Shown here: positions 46,098-55,816 of the stretch, piece after piece
Layout of the letters: each line of letters starts with the position of its first letter
Numbering within the stretch: position 1 is the first letter of the stretch
Assembly (NCBI RefSeq): GCF_900114845.1
Contig: NZ_FOUK01000001.1
Span: 124,001-188,000, forward strand
Length of the DNA: 64,000 nucleotides
DNA from: Pimelobacter simplex
GTDB lineage: Bacteria; Actinomycetota; Actinomycetes; Propionibacteriales; Nocardioidaceae
Direction: 5' to 3'
Position numbers and translations under genes: made by a program
The notes under the pieces: model-generated
Seen by the model: only the letters and a program-made list of their open reading frames with translations
Told to the model about the DNA's origin: nothing
Database searches by the model: none

Positions 46098-47609
46098 ATG
46101 GCTGGTGTGGCGGTGGAACGGGACTCGGGGACCGGCAGTGACGGCAAGGGCAGTGGCACGACGACGTTGAAGAGCGGGGCGTTGGGGACGTTCTCGGTGG
46201 CGTTCCTGATCGTGTCCGCGGCGGCACCCCTGGGCTACCTGGCGGGCTACGGCCCGCTCGCCCTGCTCATCGGCGGCCCCGGTGCCGCCGCCAGCTTCGT
46301 GCTCGGAGGACTCGCCCTGGCCGCCTTCCTCGGCGCGTTCACGACGATGACTCCGTACGTGAAGAGCCCCGGCGCCTTCTACGCCTACGTGCGGGCCGGC
46401 CTCGGGCGTGCCGTGGGCACCGTCGCGGCGGTCTTCGCCGTGGTCGCCTACAACCTGGCGCTGGTCGGAGCGCTGGGCGCCATCGCGACCTACCTGGTGC
46501 CCCACGTCGACGACCTCGTGGGTGGAGCCGTGCCGTGGCCGGTGGTGGCCGTCGCCGCCACGCTGACGGTCTTCGCTATCGCCGCCGCGGGCATCGACCT
46601 CGGCGCGCGCTTCCTCGGGGTGCTGCTGATCGCCGAGACCGCGATCATCCTCGTGGTCGTCGTCGCGGTCCTGCTGGACGGCGGCGCGCACGGGCTCAGC
46701 CTCGACGCGTTCGGGCTCGACCGGGCCACCGCGCCGGGCATGGGTGCCGCCCTGGCGCTGACGTTCGTCGGCTTCCTCGGCATCGAGGGCATCGCGCTCT
46801 ACCGCTCCGAGGCGCGCGACCCGGACCGCACCATCCGTCGTGCCGGGGCGCTCGCCGTCGGCTCGATGGCGGTGTTCTACATCCTCGTCACCTGGGCGGT
46901 CGTCCAGGCCTTCGGCACCGATGAGGTGCAGGGCGCGGCCGAGCAGCACGGCGCCGACCTGTTCTTCGTCGCCGCCGACCAGTACGTCGGCGGGTGGGCG
47001 GCGACGACGATGCAGTGGCTCATCATCACCAGCCTGCTCGCCGCGCAGCTCGCGTTCCACAACGCCGGCAACCGCTACCTCCACGCCCTGTCCCGCGACG
47101 GCGTCCTGCCGCGCCGGCTCGCGGTCGTCGGTCGCCGGACCGGCGCGCCCTGGGTGGCCGGGGCGTTCGCGACGGTGGTCTCGCTCGTCGGGGTGGCGGT
47201 CGCGGCGCTGCTCGGCTGGGACCCGTACTTCGAGATGTCGGTGTGGCTGCTGTCGCTCGCCGTGGTCCTGATCCTGCTGCTCCAGGTGCTGACCTGCGTG
47301 GCCGTGGTGGTCTTCCTCGGTCGCCGGGCGGACGTCCCGGGCCGGGTGCGCGGCATCGTGTGCGCGCTCGTGGCCATCGGCCTGCTCGCGGTCGCCGGCT
47401 ACGAGCTGCTCACGCAGTTCGAGCTGCTCTCGGCGAGCGGGCCCGAGCAGAACGCCACCATCCTGACGGTGCTGGCCGGGTTCGTCGTGGTGACGGTCGT
47501 CGGCGTGGCCGCCGTCGCCCGGTTCCGGCCCGACGCGCTGCGCCGGGTGGGCCAGGACCCCGACGACTCCGACGACCCCGACGACACCGCCGCCCCCGAC
47601 GCGGCCTGA
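46098..47609 (+). CDS. APC-family amino acid/amine permease
   Basis: A 503-residue transporter with 12-13 predicted membrane helices. The first helix region (AFLIVSAAAPLGYLAGYGPLA) and FVGFLGIEGIALYRSEARDPDRTIRRA are typical of the APC superfamily, where a Glu follows the helix-6 break. ATG 46098 follows GCGGAGG with good spacing. It probably imports an amino acid, amine or N-substituted derivative handled by the following amidohydrolase and M24 protein. The acidic C-terminal tail (Asp-rich) is unusual but short. Confidence 0.85.
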   Translation: MAGVAVERDSGTGSDGKGSGTTTLKSGALGTFSVAFLIVSAAAPLGYLAGYGPLALLIGGPGAAASFVLGGLALAAFLGAFTTMTPYVKSPGAFYAYVRAGLGRAVGTVAAVFAVVAYNLALVGALGAIATYLVPHVDDLVGGAVPWPVVAVAATLTVFAIAAAGIDLGARFLGVLLIAETAIILVVVVAVLLDGGAHGLSLDAFGLDRATAPGMGAALALTFVGFLGIEGIALYRSEARDPDRTIRRAGALAVGSMAVFYILVTWAVVQAFGTDEVQGAAEQHGADLFFVAADQYVGGWAATTMQWLIITSLLAAQLAFHNAGNRYLHALSRDGVLPRRLAVVGRRTGAPWVAGAFATVVSLVGVAVAALLGWDPYFEMSVWLLSLAVVLILLLQVLTCVAVVVFLGRRADVPGRVRGIVCALVAIGLLAVAGYELLTQFELLSASGPEQNATILTVLAGFVVVTVVGVAAVARFRPDALRRVGQDPDDSDDPDDTAAPDAA

Positions 47610-47626
47610 GGAGAGAGGACGACGCC

Positions 47627-48214
47627 ATGGCCCGACCCGAGGACCCGACCCGGCGCCCCCAGCTGCTGCAGCAGATCATCGACTACCTCGAGGACCACCG
47701 CCTCAGCGATCTCCGGATCCGCAGCGCGGCCGAGTTCTGCGGGGTCAGCGGGCCGGTGCTCGTCTACCAGTTCGGCACCCGCGACGAGCTCGTCGCCGCC
47801 GTCGTCGCCGAGGCCGAGCGCCGGATGCGGGGGGTCGCGGAGGAGCACGTCGCCGAGGGCGTCGGTGCCGCTCTGCGCGCGTTCTGGCGGTGGACGCTGG
47901 AGGAGCCCCGCGCCGCGACGCTGCTCGGCATCTCGGTCGAGTGGCAGGTCCTCGAGCGGCGCTCGGTCGACCCGGCCGGCGAAGCCTCCGAGGGGGCGCG
48001 GTTCTGGGTGGGCTGGATCGACCTCTTCGCCGAGCGGCTCCGCAGTGCGGGCGTGCCCTCCGAGGCCGCGCTGACCGAGGCCACCTTCCTGCACGGCGGC
48101 CTGCTCGGGCTGTGCCTGGACTACTGGATCACGGGCGACCGGGAGCGGATCGGCCTGGCCTTCGAGGAGCTCGCCGTGCGTGCCGACGTCGTCGCGGCGT
48201 CCGGCGCCTCGTGA
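47627..48214 (+). CDS. TetR-family transcriptional regulator
   Basis: A 195-residue protein. The N-terminal helix-turn-helix (about residues 12-55: LRIRSAAEFCGVSGPVLVYQF) and the all-helical ligand domain fit the TetR family. GAGGAGAGAGG precedes ATG 47627. The gene lies inside the permease operon, 17 bases after the permease, so it likely represses its own operon via the repeat at 46051-46080. Its stop overlaps the next GTG start by 4 bases. Confidence 0.85.
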   Translation: MARPEDPTRRPQLLQQIIDYLEDHRLSDLRIRSAAEFCGVSGPVLVYQFGTRDELVAAVVAEAERRMRGVAEEHVAEGVGAALRAFWRWTLEEPRAATLLGISVEWQVLERRSVDPAGEASEGARFWVGWIDLFAERLRSAGVPSEAALTEATFLHGGLLGLCLDYWITGDRERIGLAFEELAVRADVVAASGAS

Positions 48215-49833
48215 CGTACGCCGACCAGGTCGTCCTCGCCTGTCGGGTGCACCCGATGGCGCCCGACGCCGGCGTGGCCGAGGCGGTCGCCGTCCGCGGC
48301 GACCGGATCGAGGCCGTCGGGTCCCGGGCGCAGGCGCGCGCGTGGATCGGGCCGGGGACGACGGTCACCGATCACGGTTCCGGCGTGATCACGCCGGGGC
48401 TCGTCGACGCGCACAGCCACCCGGTCCTGGGTCTGCGGATGACGGCCGGCGCCGACCTCACGGGCGTGACGTCGCCCGACGAGCTGCGGTCCGCCCTGGC
48501 CACGGCCGCAGCGGCCACCCCCTCCGGTGCGTGGATCCAGGCCTGGGGCCTGAAGCCCGACGCCTGGCCCGCTCCTGGGCCGCACCGGTCCTGGCTCGAC
48601 GCGATCGTCGGCGACCGGCCCGCGCTGGTGCGCTTCTTCGACGGCCACGCCGTGGTCGCCAGCACCCGGGCGCTGGAGCTCGCCGGGACGGCCGGCCTCG
48701 CCGACGTCCTGGGTCCGGGGCTGGTCGGGCGCGACGCCCAGGGCCTGACCGGCGTCGTGCGGGAGCCGGCGGGGCTGGCCCACCTCGACGCCGTGATCGC
48801 GCCGGCCGACGTCGCGGACGAGGCCGCGCGACTGCACGCGCTGCTCGCCGCCATGGCCGCGACCGGCCTGACCACCGTGCACGCACTGGACCTGGAGGGC
48901 GATGCCCTGGCGGTCCTCGCCGCGGCCGAGGCGCGCGGCCGGCTGCCGGTCCGGCTGCTGCTGTCGCCCTGGTGCGGCCCGGACCTCGACGTCGACGGCT
49001 GGCGCGCGCTCGTCGACCTGCAGCGGCGGTCGGGTGAACGCTGGGCGGTCCGCGGCGTCAAGCTGTTCCTCGACGGCACCATCGACCACGGGACGGCGTG
49101 GCTCTCGCGGCCCGACCGGTGGGGGCAGTCCGACGTCAGCCTGTGGCCCGACCGGGAGCGGTACGCCGCCGCGCTGGCCTTCTTCGACCGGCACGGCGTG
49201 GCCACCGCGACCCACGCCATCGGCGACGCCTCGGTGGGCTGTGCCCTCGACGTCATCGGTGACCTGCGGCGCGCGGGATCCACGCTGGTGCACCGGATCG
49301 AGCACATCGAGACCGCGCCGGACCACCTGCTGCCGCGCTTCGCCGAGGTCGGCGCGGCGGCCTGCATGCAGCCGACCCACTGCACCCGCTACGTCGCCGC
49401 CGACGGCTCCGACAACTGGTCGGCGCGGCTGCCCGAGCACCAGGCCCGGCAGGCGTGGCGCACCCGCGACCTCCGCGACCTCGGGGCGATCGTCGCCCTG
49501 GGGTCCGACTGGCCGATCGCGCACTACGACCCGCGCCAAGTCATGGCGGACGCGCAGGAGCGCCGTCCTGCCGAGCTTCCGGACGCCGCGCCGGTCGGCC
49601 CCGAGCAGCGGCTGACCGCCCGGATGGCGCTCGAGGGCTACACCACCCACGCGGCCGCCGCGGACGGCCTGGCCGCCGAGCTCGGCGTCCTGGCCCCGGG
49701 AGCCCGGGCCGATCTCACTGTCTTCGCCGCCGACCCCCTGGAGCTCCCGCCGGGCGAGCTCCTCACCTGCCCGGTGCTGGCGACCTACGTCGGCGGCGTG
49801 CCGACCCACCGGCACGCCGACCTCCCCCACTAG
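48211..49833 (+). CDS. Amidohydrolase, YtcJ/Amidohydro_3 type
   Basis: A 540-residue metal-dependent amidohydrolase. Key residues visible are HSH (LVDAHSHPVLG), the Lys region (VKLFLDGTIDHGTAW), His in THAIGDASVG and HRIEHIET, and Asp in GSDWPI. This large family acts on N-formyl, N-acyl or cyclic amides, but I cannot assign the substrate. GTG 48211 overlaps the TetR stop. The M24 gene follows after 19 bases, suggesting sequential hydrolysis steps on one compound. Confidence 0.85.
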   Translation: MTYADQVVLACRVHPMAPDAGVAEAVAVRGDRIEAVGSRAQARAWIGPGTTVTDHGSGVITPGLVDAHSHPVLGLRMTAGADLTGVTSPDELRSALATAAAATPSGAWIQAWGLKPDAWPAPGPHRSWLDAIVGDRPALVRFFDGHAVVASTRALELAGTAGLADVLGPGLVGRDAQGLTGVVREPAGLAHLDAVIAPADVADEAARLHALLAAMAATGLTTVHALDLEGDALAVLAAAEARGRLPVRLLLSPWCGPDLDVDGWRALVDLQRRSGERWAVRGVKLFLDGTIDHGTAWLSRPDRWGQSDVSLWPDRERYAAALAFFDRHGVATATHAIGDASVGCALDVIGDLRRAGSTLVHRIEHIETAPDHLLPRFAEVGAAACMQPTHCTRYVAADGSDNWSARLPEHQARQAWRTRDLRDLGAIVALGSDWPIAHYDPRQVMADAQERRPAELPDAAPVGPEQRLTARMALEGYTTHAAAADGLAAELGVLAPGARADLTVFAADPLELPPGELLTCPVLATYVGGVPTHRHADLPH

Positions 49834-49852
49834 AAGGACGAGAAGGAAGCAC

Positions 49853-51052
49853 ATGCTCTTCGACAAGGACGAGTACCACGGTCGCTGGAACCGGCTGTAC
49901 GACAGCATCGAGGCGGCGGGCGCCCGCACCGCGGTGGTGTGGCAACGCTCCGCCGGCGGGTACGACCGCGCCGGCGACCTGCACTGGCTGTGCAACTACG
50001 CCTCGCTCGCCTCGGGGCAGGAGCCGTCGGTCGCGACCTGGCCCGGCATCGGCCGGGGCTTCGCGGCGCTGGTCTTCCACGACCGCCAGGAGCCGACCCT
50101 GCACATCGCCGAGCCGGTCGAGCTCGTCGACGAGACCGAGATCGCGCCGCTCGCGATCCACTCCCACGACAACCTCCCCGCCGGGGTGGGCGCCCAGCTG
50201 GCCGGCCTCGGGGTCGAGGGCACGGTGCTCCACAACGCCGACGACTTCCTGCCGATCCTGTTCGGTCGCGAGCTCGCGGCAGCGGCGCCGGGCATCACCT
50301 TCGAGCACGACGACCACCTCATCTACCGCGCGCACCGGATCAAGTCGCCGGCCGAGCACGACGTCATGCGCGAGGCCGGGCGCGTCGCCAGCAGTGCGCT
50401 CACCGCACTCATGAGCGGCCTGATGTCCGGGCAGTCCGAGCGTGAGGCCTCGGCCGCCGCGGCGGCCGCGATCGTCCGCGGTGGTGGCGGCTTCCAGCGG
50501 ATCGGCGTGGCCCACGGAGCCCGCTCCGAGCGGGTCTTCTGGAGCTCCTCGATGTACGGCTACTCGGACGAGACGCCGGCGACGGGCGACCTGGTGCGGG
50601 GGTGGGTCTACGGCCCGATCTACGGCGGCTACTGGCTCGACCCCGGCCGCACGGCTGTCGTGGGCAACAAGCCCACCGCCGCCCAGCGGACCCTGCTCGA
50701 GGCCGGCAACGACGTGGTCGAGCGCCTCCTCGACGCCATCCGCCCCGGCGTCAGCAGCGCCGACGTCGGCCTGCTGGGCGACGAGCTGATGGCGGCCGCC
50801 GGCAACGAGGCCGAGGGCGACTACTGGGAGCTGTACGGGCACGGCGTCGGCAAGGACTTCTACCTGCCCCCGGCCATCCCCGCCCACGGCTCGTACGCGG
50901 GACTGGTGGACACCTACGACGTCGGGATGGCCGTCACCGTGGAGATCTTCCTGCGCCACGCCGGGGTCGGCATGGCGACCTTCGAGCGGACCGGGCTGGT
51001 GACCGAGCGCGGCGTCGAGCTGCTCGACGACACCCCCATGATCTGGTGGTAG
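49853..51052 (+). CDS. M24-family creatinase-like hydrolase
   Basis: A 399-residue pita-bread-fold protein with an N-terminal creatinase-type domain and a C-terminal M24 domain. GHGVGKDF (catalytic His), TVEIF (Glu) and the late Glu (TFERTG) are kept. In the dimetal motif the first Asp is replaced by Val252 (GWVYG), while the second, Asp263 (WLDPGRT), remains. Loss of metal ligands is a property of creatinase rather than aminopeptidase P, so a creatinase-like C-N hydrolase is favoured. Ribosome site GAAGGAAG. A strong hairpin follows the stop. Confidence 0.8.
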   Translation: MLFDKDEYHGRWNRLYDSIEAAGARTAVVWQRSAGGYDRAGDLHWLCNYASLASGQEPSVATWPGIGRGFAALVFHDRQEPTLHIAEPVELVDETEIAPLAIHSHDNLPAGVGAQLAGLGVEGTVLHNADDFLPILFGRELAAAAPGITFEHDDHLIYRAHRIKSPAEHDVMREAGRVASSALTALMSGLMSGQSEREASAAAAAAIVRGGGGFQRIGVAHGARSERVFWSSSMYGYSDETPATGDLVRGWVYGPIYGGYWLDPGRTAVVGNKPTAAQRTLLEAGNDVVERLLDAIRPGVSSADVGLLGDELMAAAGNEAEGDYWELYGHGVGKDFYLPPAIPAHGSYAGLVDTYDVGMAVTVEIFLRHAGVGMATFERTGLVTERGVELLDDTPMIWW

Positions 51053-51069
51053 ACCCGCGCACCTGAGGT

Positions 51070-51098
51070 CCGGCGCTCCCGCGACGCGGGAGCGCCGG
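51070..51098. terminator. Bidirectional hairpin between convergent genes
   Basis: A perfect 13-bp stem (CCGGCGCTCCCGC pairing with 51086-51098) with loop GAC lies between the M24 stop (51052) and the XRE gene stop (51099). With no T-run on either side, it likely works in both directions. Confidence 0.7.
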
Positions 51099-51860
51099 TC
51101 AGTCCTGCAGCGCCGGCAGGTGGGTGACGTGCGGCGACGGGTCGTCGAGCGCGGCCGAGCGGTCGTCGTTGCGGCGCGCGACGACGAACCAGATGGCGCG
51201 GCACACGCCGTCGTGGGGGTTCGAGAGGCGGTGCGGCGTCATCGCGTCGAAGGTGATGGAGTCGCCGGGCTCGAGGGTGTGGGTGTCGAAGCCTACCTGG
51301 ACGTCGAGGCGGCCCTCGAGCACGAACCCGTACTCGCGCCCGCCGTGGCGCATCATGTCGTCCTCCGGGCAGCTCGCGCTGCCCGGGTCGTAGGTGACGT
51401 GGAGGAAGTCGACGAAGGGGTCGGCCTCGCGGGTGAGCCGCTCCCAGGTGACGCCGGGGAAGCGGATCTGGGCGCGGGAGGCGCCGCGCTGGACGTTGCG
51501 CTGCACCCGGGGCCAGACCGGCTCCTCGGGGTCCCAGGCCATCGGGGGGAGGGCGTCGAGGTCGTGCACGCTGGGCCGCGGTGCCCGCTCGACGCGCCCC
51601 GGCTCGGGCTCGGCGGTGGCGTCGGGGGTGGGGCTCATCAGCTCGTCGAGGGAGACCTCGAGCGCGTTGACGAGCTTGTAGAGCGTGCCGACGCTGGCGT
51701 TGACCTTGTTGTTCTCGAGCTGGGAGACGAAGCTCGGCGAGACGCCGACCCGGCGGGCCAGGTCGCGCAGCGACATCCCGCGCGCGGTGCGCGCGGCCCG
51801 GACGCGGCTCCCCAGCTGGTCGGCCGAGGGGAGGTCGGGGTCCCCGTGCGCGGCGGTCAT
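51099..51860 (-). CDS. XRE-type regulator with C-terminal cupin
   Basis: A 253-residue protein. The N-terminal helix-turn-helix (residues about 18-72, containing SLRDLARRVGVSPSFVSQLENNK) is joined to a cupin (about 150-240: RHGGREYGFVLEGRLDV, LEPGDSITFD, PHRLSNPHDG). This architecture is common in regulators of amine, polyamine and amino-acid catabolism, with the ligand bound in the cupin. It is divergent from the amidohydrolase/transport operon at 52090 and probably binds the GTTCAGTG repeats in the gap. Confidence 0.88.
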   Translation of the reverse strand: MTAAHGDPDLPSADQLGSRVRAARTARGMSLRDLARRVGVSPSFVSQLENNKVNASVGTLYKLVNALEVSLDELMSPTPDATAEPEPGRVERAPRPSVHDLDALPPMAWDPEEPVWPRVQRNVQRGASRAQIRFPGVTWERLTREADPFVDFLHVTYDPGSASCPEDDMMRHGGREYGFVLEGRLDVQVGFDTHTLEPGDSITFDAMTPHRLSNPHDGVCRAIWFVVARRNDDRSAALDDPSPHVTHLPALQD

Positions 51861-51912
51861 CCGAGATCGTCTCCCTGGTGCTCAGGCGTGGCCGGGCCCG
51901 GTGGCGCGACGT

Positions 51913-51946
51913 GTTCAGTGTAGGTGTTCAGCGCCGTTCACTGAAC
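51913..51946. promoter_or_regulatory. GTTCAGTG inverted repeats, candidate XRE operator
   Basis: GTTCAGTG (51913-51920) and its complement CACTGAAC (51939-51946) flank an 18-base spacer that also holds two TTCA motifs. The octamer occurs a third time at 52022-52029 on the -35 element of the 52090 operon, and GTTCACT at 51984-51990 is close to it. The position in the XRE/amidohydrolase gap supports an operator role. Confidence 0.55.
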
Positions 51947-52016
51947 TCCTGTCCACGTCTCGCGCCTGAGGCAGCGCAGGAGAGTTCACTCAGAATAAAC
52001 ATTGCGTAATCCTCAC

Positions 52017-52045
52017 TTGACGTTCAGTGTGACTGGACATACAGT
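52017..52045 (+). promoter_or_regulatory. Sigma-70-type promoter overlapped by an operator copy
   Basis: TTGACG (52017-52022) and TACAGT (52040-52045) are separated by 17 bases, a near-ideal promoter 45 bases before ATG 52090. The GTTCAGTG octamer at 52022-52029 overlaps the end of the -35 element, a layout suited to repression. Confidence 0.6.
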
Positions 52046-52089
52046 TCCGGCGTGATGCAGGCCACGACGACTGAAGGGCTGGTTCGAGG

Positions 52090-53466
52090 ATGACGACCGT
52101 GCGCACACTCCTCCGTGGGGGCGACGTGATCACTTCGCGGGCAGCGGGTGAGGTGCTGACCGGGACCGACGTCCTGGTCGAGGACGGACGGATCGCGGCC
52201 ATCGGCCGCGACCTCACCGCCGGGGACGCGGAGGTGGTCGACCTGACCGGCCGCGTGGTGCTCCCGGGGTTCGTCGACACGCACCGGCACACCTGGCAGT
52301 CGGTGGTCCGCAACATCGCCTCGGACTGGTCGCTGACGGAGTACCTGGCCGGGCTGCACACCGGGCTGAGCCGGCACTACCGCGCCGAGGACACCTACGC
52401 GGGCAACTACCTCGGTGCGCTGGAGGCGCTCGACGCCGGCATCACCACCCTGGTCGACTGGTCCCACAACCTGTTCACCCCGGAGCACGCCGACGCGGCG
52501 ATCCAGGCCCTGCGCGACGCCGGCCTGCGGGCGGTCTTCGCCCACGGCGGCGGCGCCCAGCAGTGGGGTGCCCCGCTGCCGTCCGCCGTCCCGCACCCGG
52601 ACGACGCCCGCCGGGTCCGCGACGAGCACTTCAGCTCCGACGCCGGCCTCGTGACGATGGCGCTGGCCCTGCGCGGCCCCCAGTTCACGACGCCCGAGGT
52701 CAACCTGCACGACTTCGCGCTCGCCAAGGAGCTCGACCTCGACGTCACGGTGCACGTCGGTGACGGCTACTGGGGCAAGTCGGGCCCGGTGCGCGCCCTC
52801 GAGCGCGACGGGCTGCTCTCGGAGCGCACCACCTACGTCCACTGCTGCACGCTCGGCGACGACGAGCTCCGCATGATCGCCGACTCCGGCGGCAAGGCCT
52901 CCGTCGCGCCCGACGTCGAGATGCAGATGGGCCACGGCTTCCCGGCCACCGGCCGGCTGATCCGGGCGGGCGTGCGGCCGAGCTTCTCGATCGACGTCTG
53001 CAGCAGCAACGGCGGCGACATGTTCGGGACGATGCGCTCGGCGATCGGCGTGCAGCGCGCCCTCGACAACGCCCCCGCGGTCGAGACCGGCGAGGTCATC
53101 GAGCGGATCGGCCTGACCTGCAGCGAGGTGCTGATGTTCGCCACCCGGGACGGCGCCGTGGCGGCCGGCCTGGGCGAGCGCACCGGCTCGATCGAGGTCG
53201 GCAAGGCGGCCGACATCGTCGCCCTCCGCGGCGACTCGCTGGCGATGCTGCCGATGAACAACCCGATCGGCGCGGTCGTCTACAACGCCCACCCCGGGCT
53301 GGTCCAGGACGTCTGGGTCGACGGGCGCCGGGTCAAGGAGGACGGCCGTCTCGTCGGCGTCGACGTCGCCGCGGTGCGGGCGCTCGCCGAGCGCACCCGC
53401 GACCACGTCGTCGAGGCCTACCCCGAGGCCGCCCTCGGTGGTGGCTGGCACCCGGAGCTCGGATGA
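52090..53466 (+). CDS. Amidohydrolase, ATZ/TRZ/SsnA-type deaminase or chlorohydrolase family
   Basis: A 458-residue amidohydrolase-superfamily enzyme. Metal and catalytic residues are HRH (VDTHRHTWQ), His in TVHVGDGYW, His in [12 protein letters not shown] and Asp in [13 protein letters not shown], matching the group that deaminates or dechlorinates N-heterocycles (guanine, cytosine-like, triazines, adenosine derivatives). It probably acts on a heterocyclic or guanidino compound imported by the ABC system that follows. First gene of the operon; its stop overlaps the permease start by 4 bases. Confidence 0.85.
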   Translation: MTTVRTLLRGGDVITSRAAGEVLTGTDVLVEDGRIAAIGRDLTAGDAEVVDLTGRVVLPGFVDTHRHTWQSVVRNIASDWSLTEYLAGLHTGLSRHYRAEDTYAGNYLGALEALDAGITTLVDWSHNLFTPEHADAAIQALRDAGLRAVFAHGGGAQQWGAPLPSAVPHPDDARRVRDEHFSSDAGLVTMALALRGPQFTTPEVNLHDFALAKELDLDVTVHVGDGYWGKSGPVRALERDGLLSERTTYVHCCTLGDDELRMIADSGGKASVAPDVEMQMGHGFPATGRLIRAGVRPSFSIDVCSSNGGDMFGTMRSAIGVQRALDNAPAVETGEVIERIGLTCSEVLMFATRDGAVAAGLGERTGSIEVGKAADIVALRGDSLAMLPMNNPIGAVVYNAHPGLVQDVWVDGRRVKEDGRLVGVDVAAVRALAERTRDHVVEAYPEAALGGGWHPELG

Positions 53467-54518
53467 CCACCGTCCCGCCCGCCGTCGTGCCGGCCGCGCC
53501 GGCGCGGCGCCGGGTCCCCGACAACGTCCCGCGCACCGGTCAGGTCCTGGCCTGGCCGGCCACCCGGGCCCTCCTCGCGGTGGCCGCCCTGCTGGCGATC
53601 AGTCCCCTGGTCGCGTCCGGCAGCGTCAGCAGCACCGCCCTCTACTCGATGCTGCCGTTCGCGGCGATCACCACGCTCGTGGCGGTCGGCCAGACCCTGG
53701 TCATCCAGCAGGGCGGGCTCGACCTCTCGGTGCCCGGTGCCGTCACCCTCGGTGCGCTCATCGTCGCCAAGTACGGCGGCGACCAGTCCTGGGGCCTGCC
53801 GACCGCCGTCCTGGTCGCCATCCTCGGGACCTCGCTCTTCGGCCTGCTCAGCGGCGTGGTGGTGACCGCCTTCCGGCTGCCGCCGCTCGTCGTCACCATC
53901 GCCACCAACGCGCTGCTCATCGGCGTGGTCCAGGTCGTCTCGGGCGGCTTCGGGGCGCAGGCCGACCCCCGGCTGAGCGACTTCGCGCTGGGCCGCTTCC
54001 TCGGGATCCCGGTCCTGGTGTGGATCGCCGGGGCGGTGGTCGTCGCGGCCCAGGTCCTGCTGAAGCTGACCCGCACCGGCCGTCGGTTCGAGCTGGTGGG
54101 CGAGAGCCGCCGGGCGGCCGACGTCCTGGGCGTCCTCACCCTCGGGTACGGCGTCGCCGCGTACTGGTTCTCGGCGCTGCTGGCCGGCACCGCGGGCGTG
54201 CTGCTCGCCGGGCTGCTCCGCTCGCCCACCCTCACCGCCGGCGACAGCTACCTCCTGCCGTCGATCGCCGCGGTCGTCCTCGGCGGCACGGCCCTGACCG
54301 GCGGTCGCGGAAGCCTCGTGGGGACGGCGCTCGGCGCGGTGTTCCTCGCCCAGCTCACCCAGCTGGTGCAGACCTTCACGTCGCTGACCGCCGTCCAGAA
54401 CGTCGTCACCGCGCTGATCATCGGCATCGGCATCGTCCTCCAGCTCCGCCTGGGACGCTCGCCCGCACGGCTCCTCGGCCTGTTCCGGCCCGGTCGCAGC
54501 AGACCCGCCTCGACCTGA
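53463..54518 (+). CDS. ABC transporter permease, ribose/autoinducer type (RbsC-like)
   Basis: A 351-residue permease with 8-10 hydrophobic segments. The family blocks [19 protein letters not shown] and [20 protein letters not shown] are present. This is the free-standing permease of the importer; a second one is fused to the ATPase at 55813. The substrate class is sugar-like or a purine/nucleoside-like ring, since these systems take both. ATG overlaps the amidohydrolase stop. Confidence 0.88.
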   Translation: MTTVPPAVVPAAPARRRVPDNVPRTGQVLAWPATRALLAVAALLAISPLVASGSVSSTALYSMLPFAAITTLVAVGQTLVIQQGGLDLSVPGAVTLGALIVAKYGGDQSWGLPTAVLVAILGTSLFGLLSGVVVTAFRLPPLVVTIATNALLIGVVQVVSGGFGAQADPRLSDFALGRFLGIPVLVWIAGAVVVAAQVLLKLTRTGRRFELVGESRRAADVLGVLTLGYGVAAYWFSALLAGTAGVLLAGLLRSPTLTAGDSYLLPSIAAVVLGGTALTGGRGSLVGTALGAVFLAQLTQLVQTFTSLTAVQNVVTALIIGIGIVLQLRLGRSPARLLGLFRPGRSRPAST

Positions 54519-54640
54519 GTCACGGCGTCACCCGCTGACGTCCTCGTCCCTGCCCTCTCCCCAGCAACGGCACCGTTCGGCGGTCGCCGCGATCAGCCCT
54601 GCCCGGACGCGGTGTCCGAGCTCCAGCCAAAGGAAGCCTG

Positions 54641-55816
54641 ATGAACCTCACCACCTCTCACCGTCGCGTCTCGCGTGCCTTCCTGGCCGCCTCGGCGGTC
54701 ACCGTCCTGGGTCTCAGCGCGTGCTCGTCGGTCAACGACACCGCGTCGAAGGACTCCTCCACGAGCGACGCCGACATCTCCGTCGGCAAGGTCGGCAGCA
54801 CGGACGAGTTCGCCGACATCGCCGACGTCTGCGGCGGCAAGGACGTGAGCGTCGGCATCGTCGACGGCTTCGGCACCAACTCGTGGTCGAAGACCGTGAA
54901 GGCGGAGATCGAGAGCGAGGCCGCGAAGTGCGACGCGATCACCTCGGTCGACTACGCCGCCGGCCGCGGCGACGTCCAGGCGACCAACCAGGCGATCGTC
55001 AGCATGGCCGCCAAGAAGACCGACATCATCCTGGTCATCCCGGACGCCGGCCCGGGCGAGGCCCACCTCCCGGCGCTGCGGCGGGCCACGACGTCCGGCT
55101 CCACCGTCGTCGCGTTCGCGTCCGACCCGACGGGCAGCCCCGGCGCGGACTACCTCGACTACACCGACTGGCAGCCGGCCAACAGCGGCAAGGTCTGGGC
55201 GCAGTGGGTGGTCGACAACCTCGGCGACGACGGCGGCAACGTCGTCTTCCTCGGCGGGCCGGCGGGCGCCAGCGTCACCGCGCAGGAGCTGACCGGCATC
55301 AAGGAGGTCCTCGCGGCCAACCCGAAGGTCAAGCTGCTCAACGACGAGCCCGTCGTCACCAACTGGGACCCGGCCGTCGCGCAGCAGGCGATGTCCGGCC
55401 TGCTCTCCCGCTACGACGACATCGACGCGGTGATCGTGGACTACGGAACCGCCGCGGGCGGCGTGATCCGGGCCTACGAGAGCGCCGGCAAGAAGCTGCC
55501 CCTGGTGGCCAGCACCGACGACAACGCGCTGAGCTGCGGCTACGCGAGCCTCAAGGCGAAGAACCCGGCGTACGAGCTCGCCACGGTGTCGAGCCGCACC
55601 TGGGTCGGCCGCGTGGCGCTGCGCAAGGCCCTCGCCTCCGGTGCCGGCCGCGACGACGCCGAGCCGTCGATCTACCAGCTCTCCCTCTTCGAGGACTCCA
55701 CCGGCGCCGCTGACGGCAGCGTGGCCCCGGCCGACGCCTGCCTCTCCGGAGCGCCGTCCGACGCCTCGCCGTCGTCGCTCCTGACGGCGGACGAGTTCGC
55801 GAAGCTCTTCGGGTGA
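54641..55816 (+). CDS. ABC transporter substrate-binding lipoprotein, RbsB-like
   Basis: A 391-residue periplasmic-binding-like lipoprotein. The signal ends in a lipobox LSAC at Cys28, followed by a Ser/Asp-rich linker and a Peripla_BP_4 fold (VGIVDGFGTNSWSKTV, VIPDAGPGE). AAAGGAAG precedes ATG 54641. The 122-base upstream gap shows no clear hairpin. It supplies substrate to the 53463 and 55813 products. Confidence 0.88.
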   Translation: MNLTTSHRRVSRAFLAASAVTVLGLSACSSVNDTASKDSSTSDADISVGKVGSTDEFADIADVCGGKDVSVGIVDGFGTNSWSKTVKAEIESEAAKCDAITSVDYAAGRGDVQATNQAIVSMAAKKTDIILVIPDAGPGEAHLPALRRATTSGSTVVAFASDPTGSPGADYLDYTDWQPANSGKVWAQWVVDNLGDDGGNVVFLGGPAGASVTAQELTGIKEVLAANPKVKLLNDEPVVTNWDPAVAQQAMSGLLSRYDDIDAVIVDYGTAAGGVIRAYESAGKKLPLVASTDDNALSCGYASLKAKNPAYELATVSSRTWVGRVALRKALASGAGRDDAEPSIYQLSLFEDSTGAADGSVAPADACLSGAPSDASPSSLLTADEFAKLFG

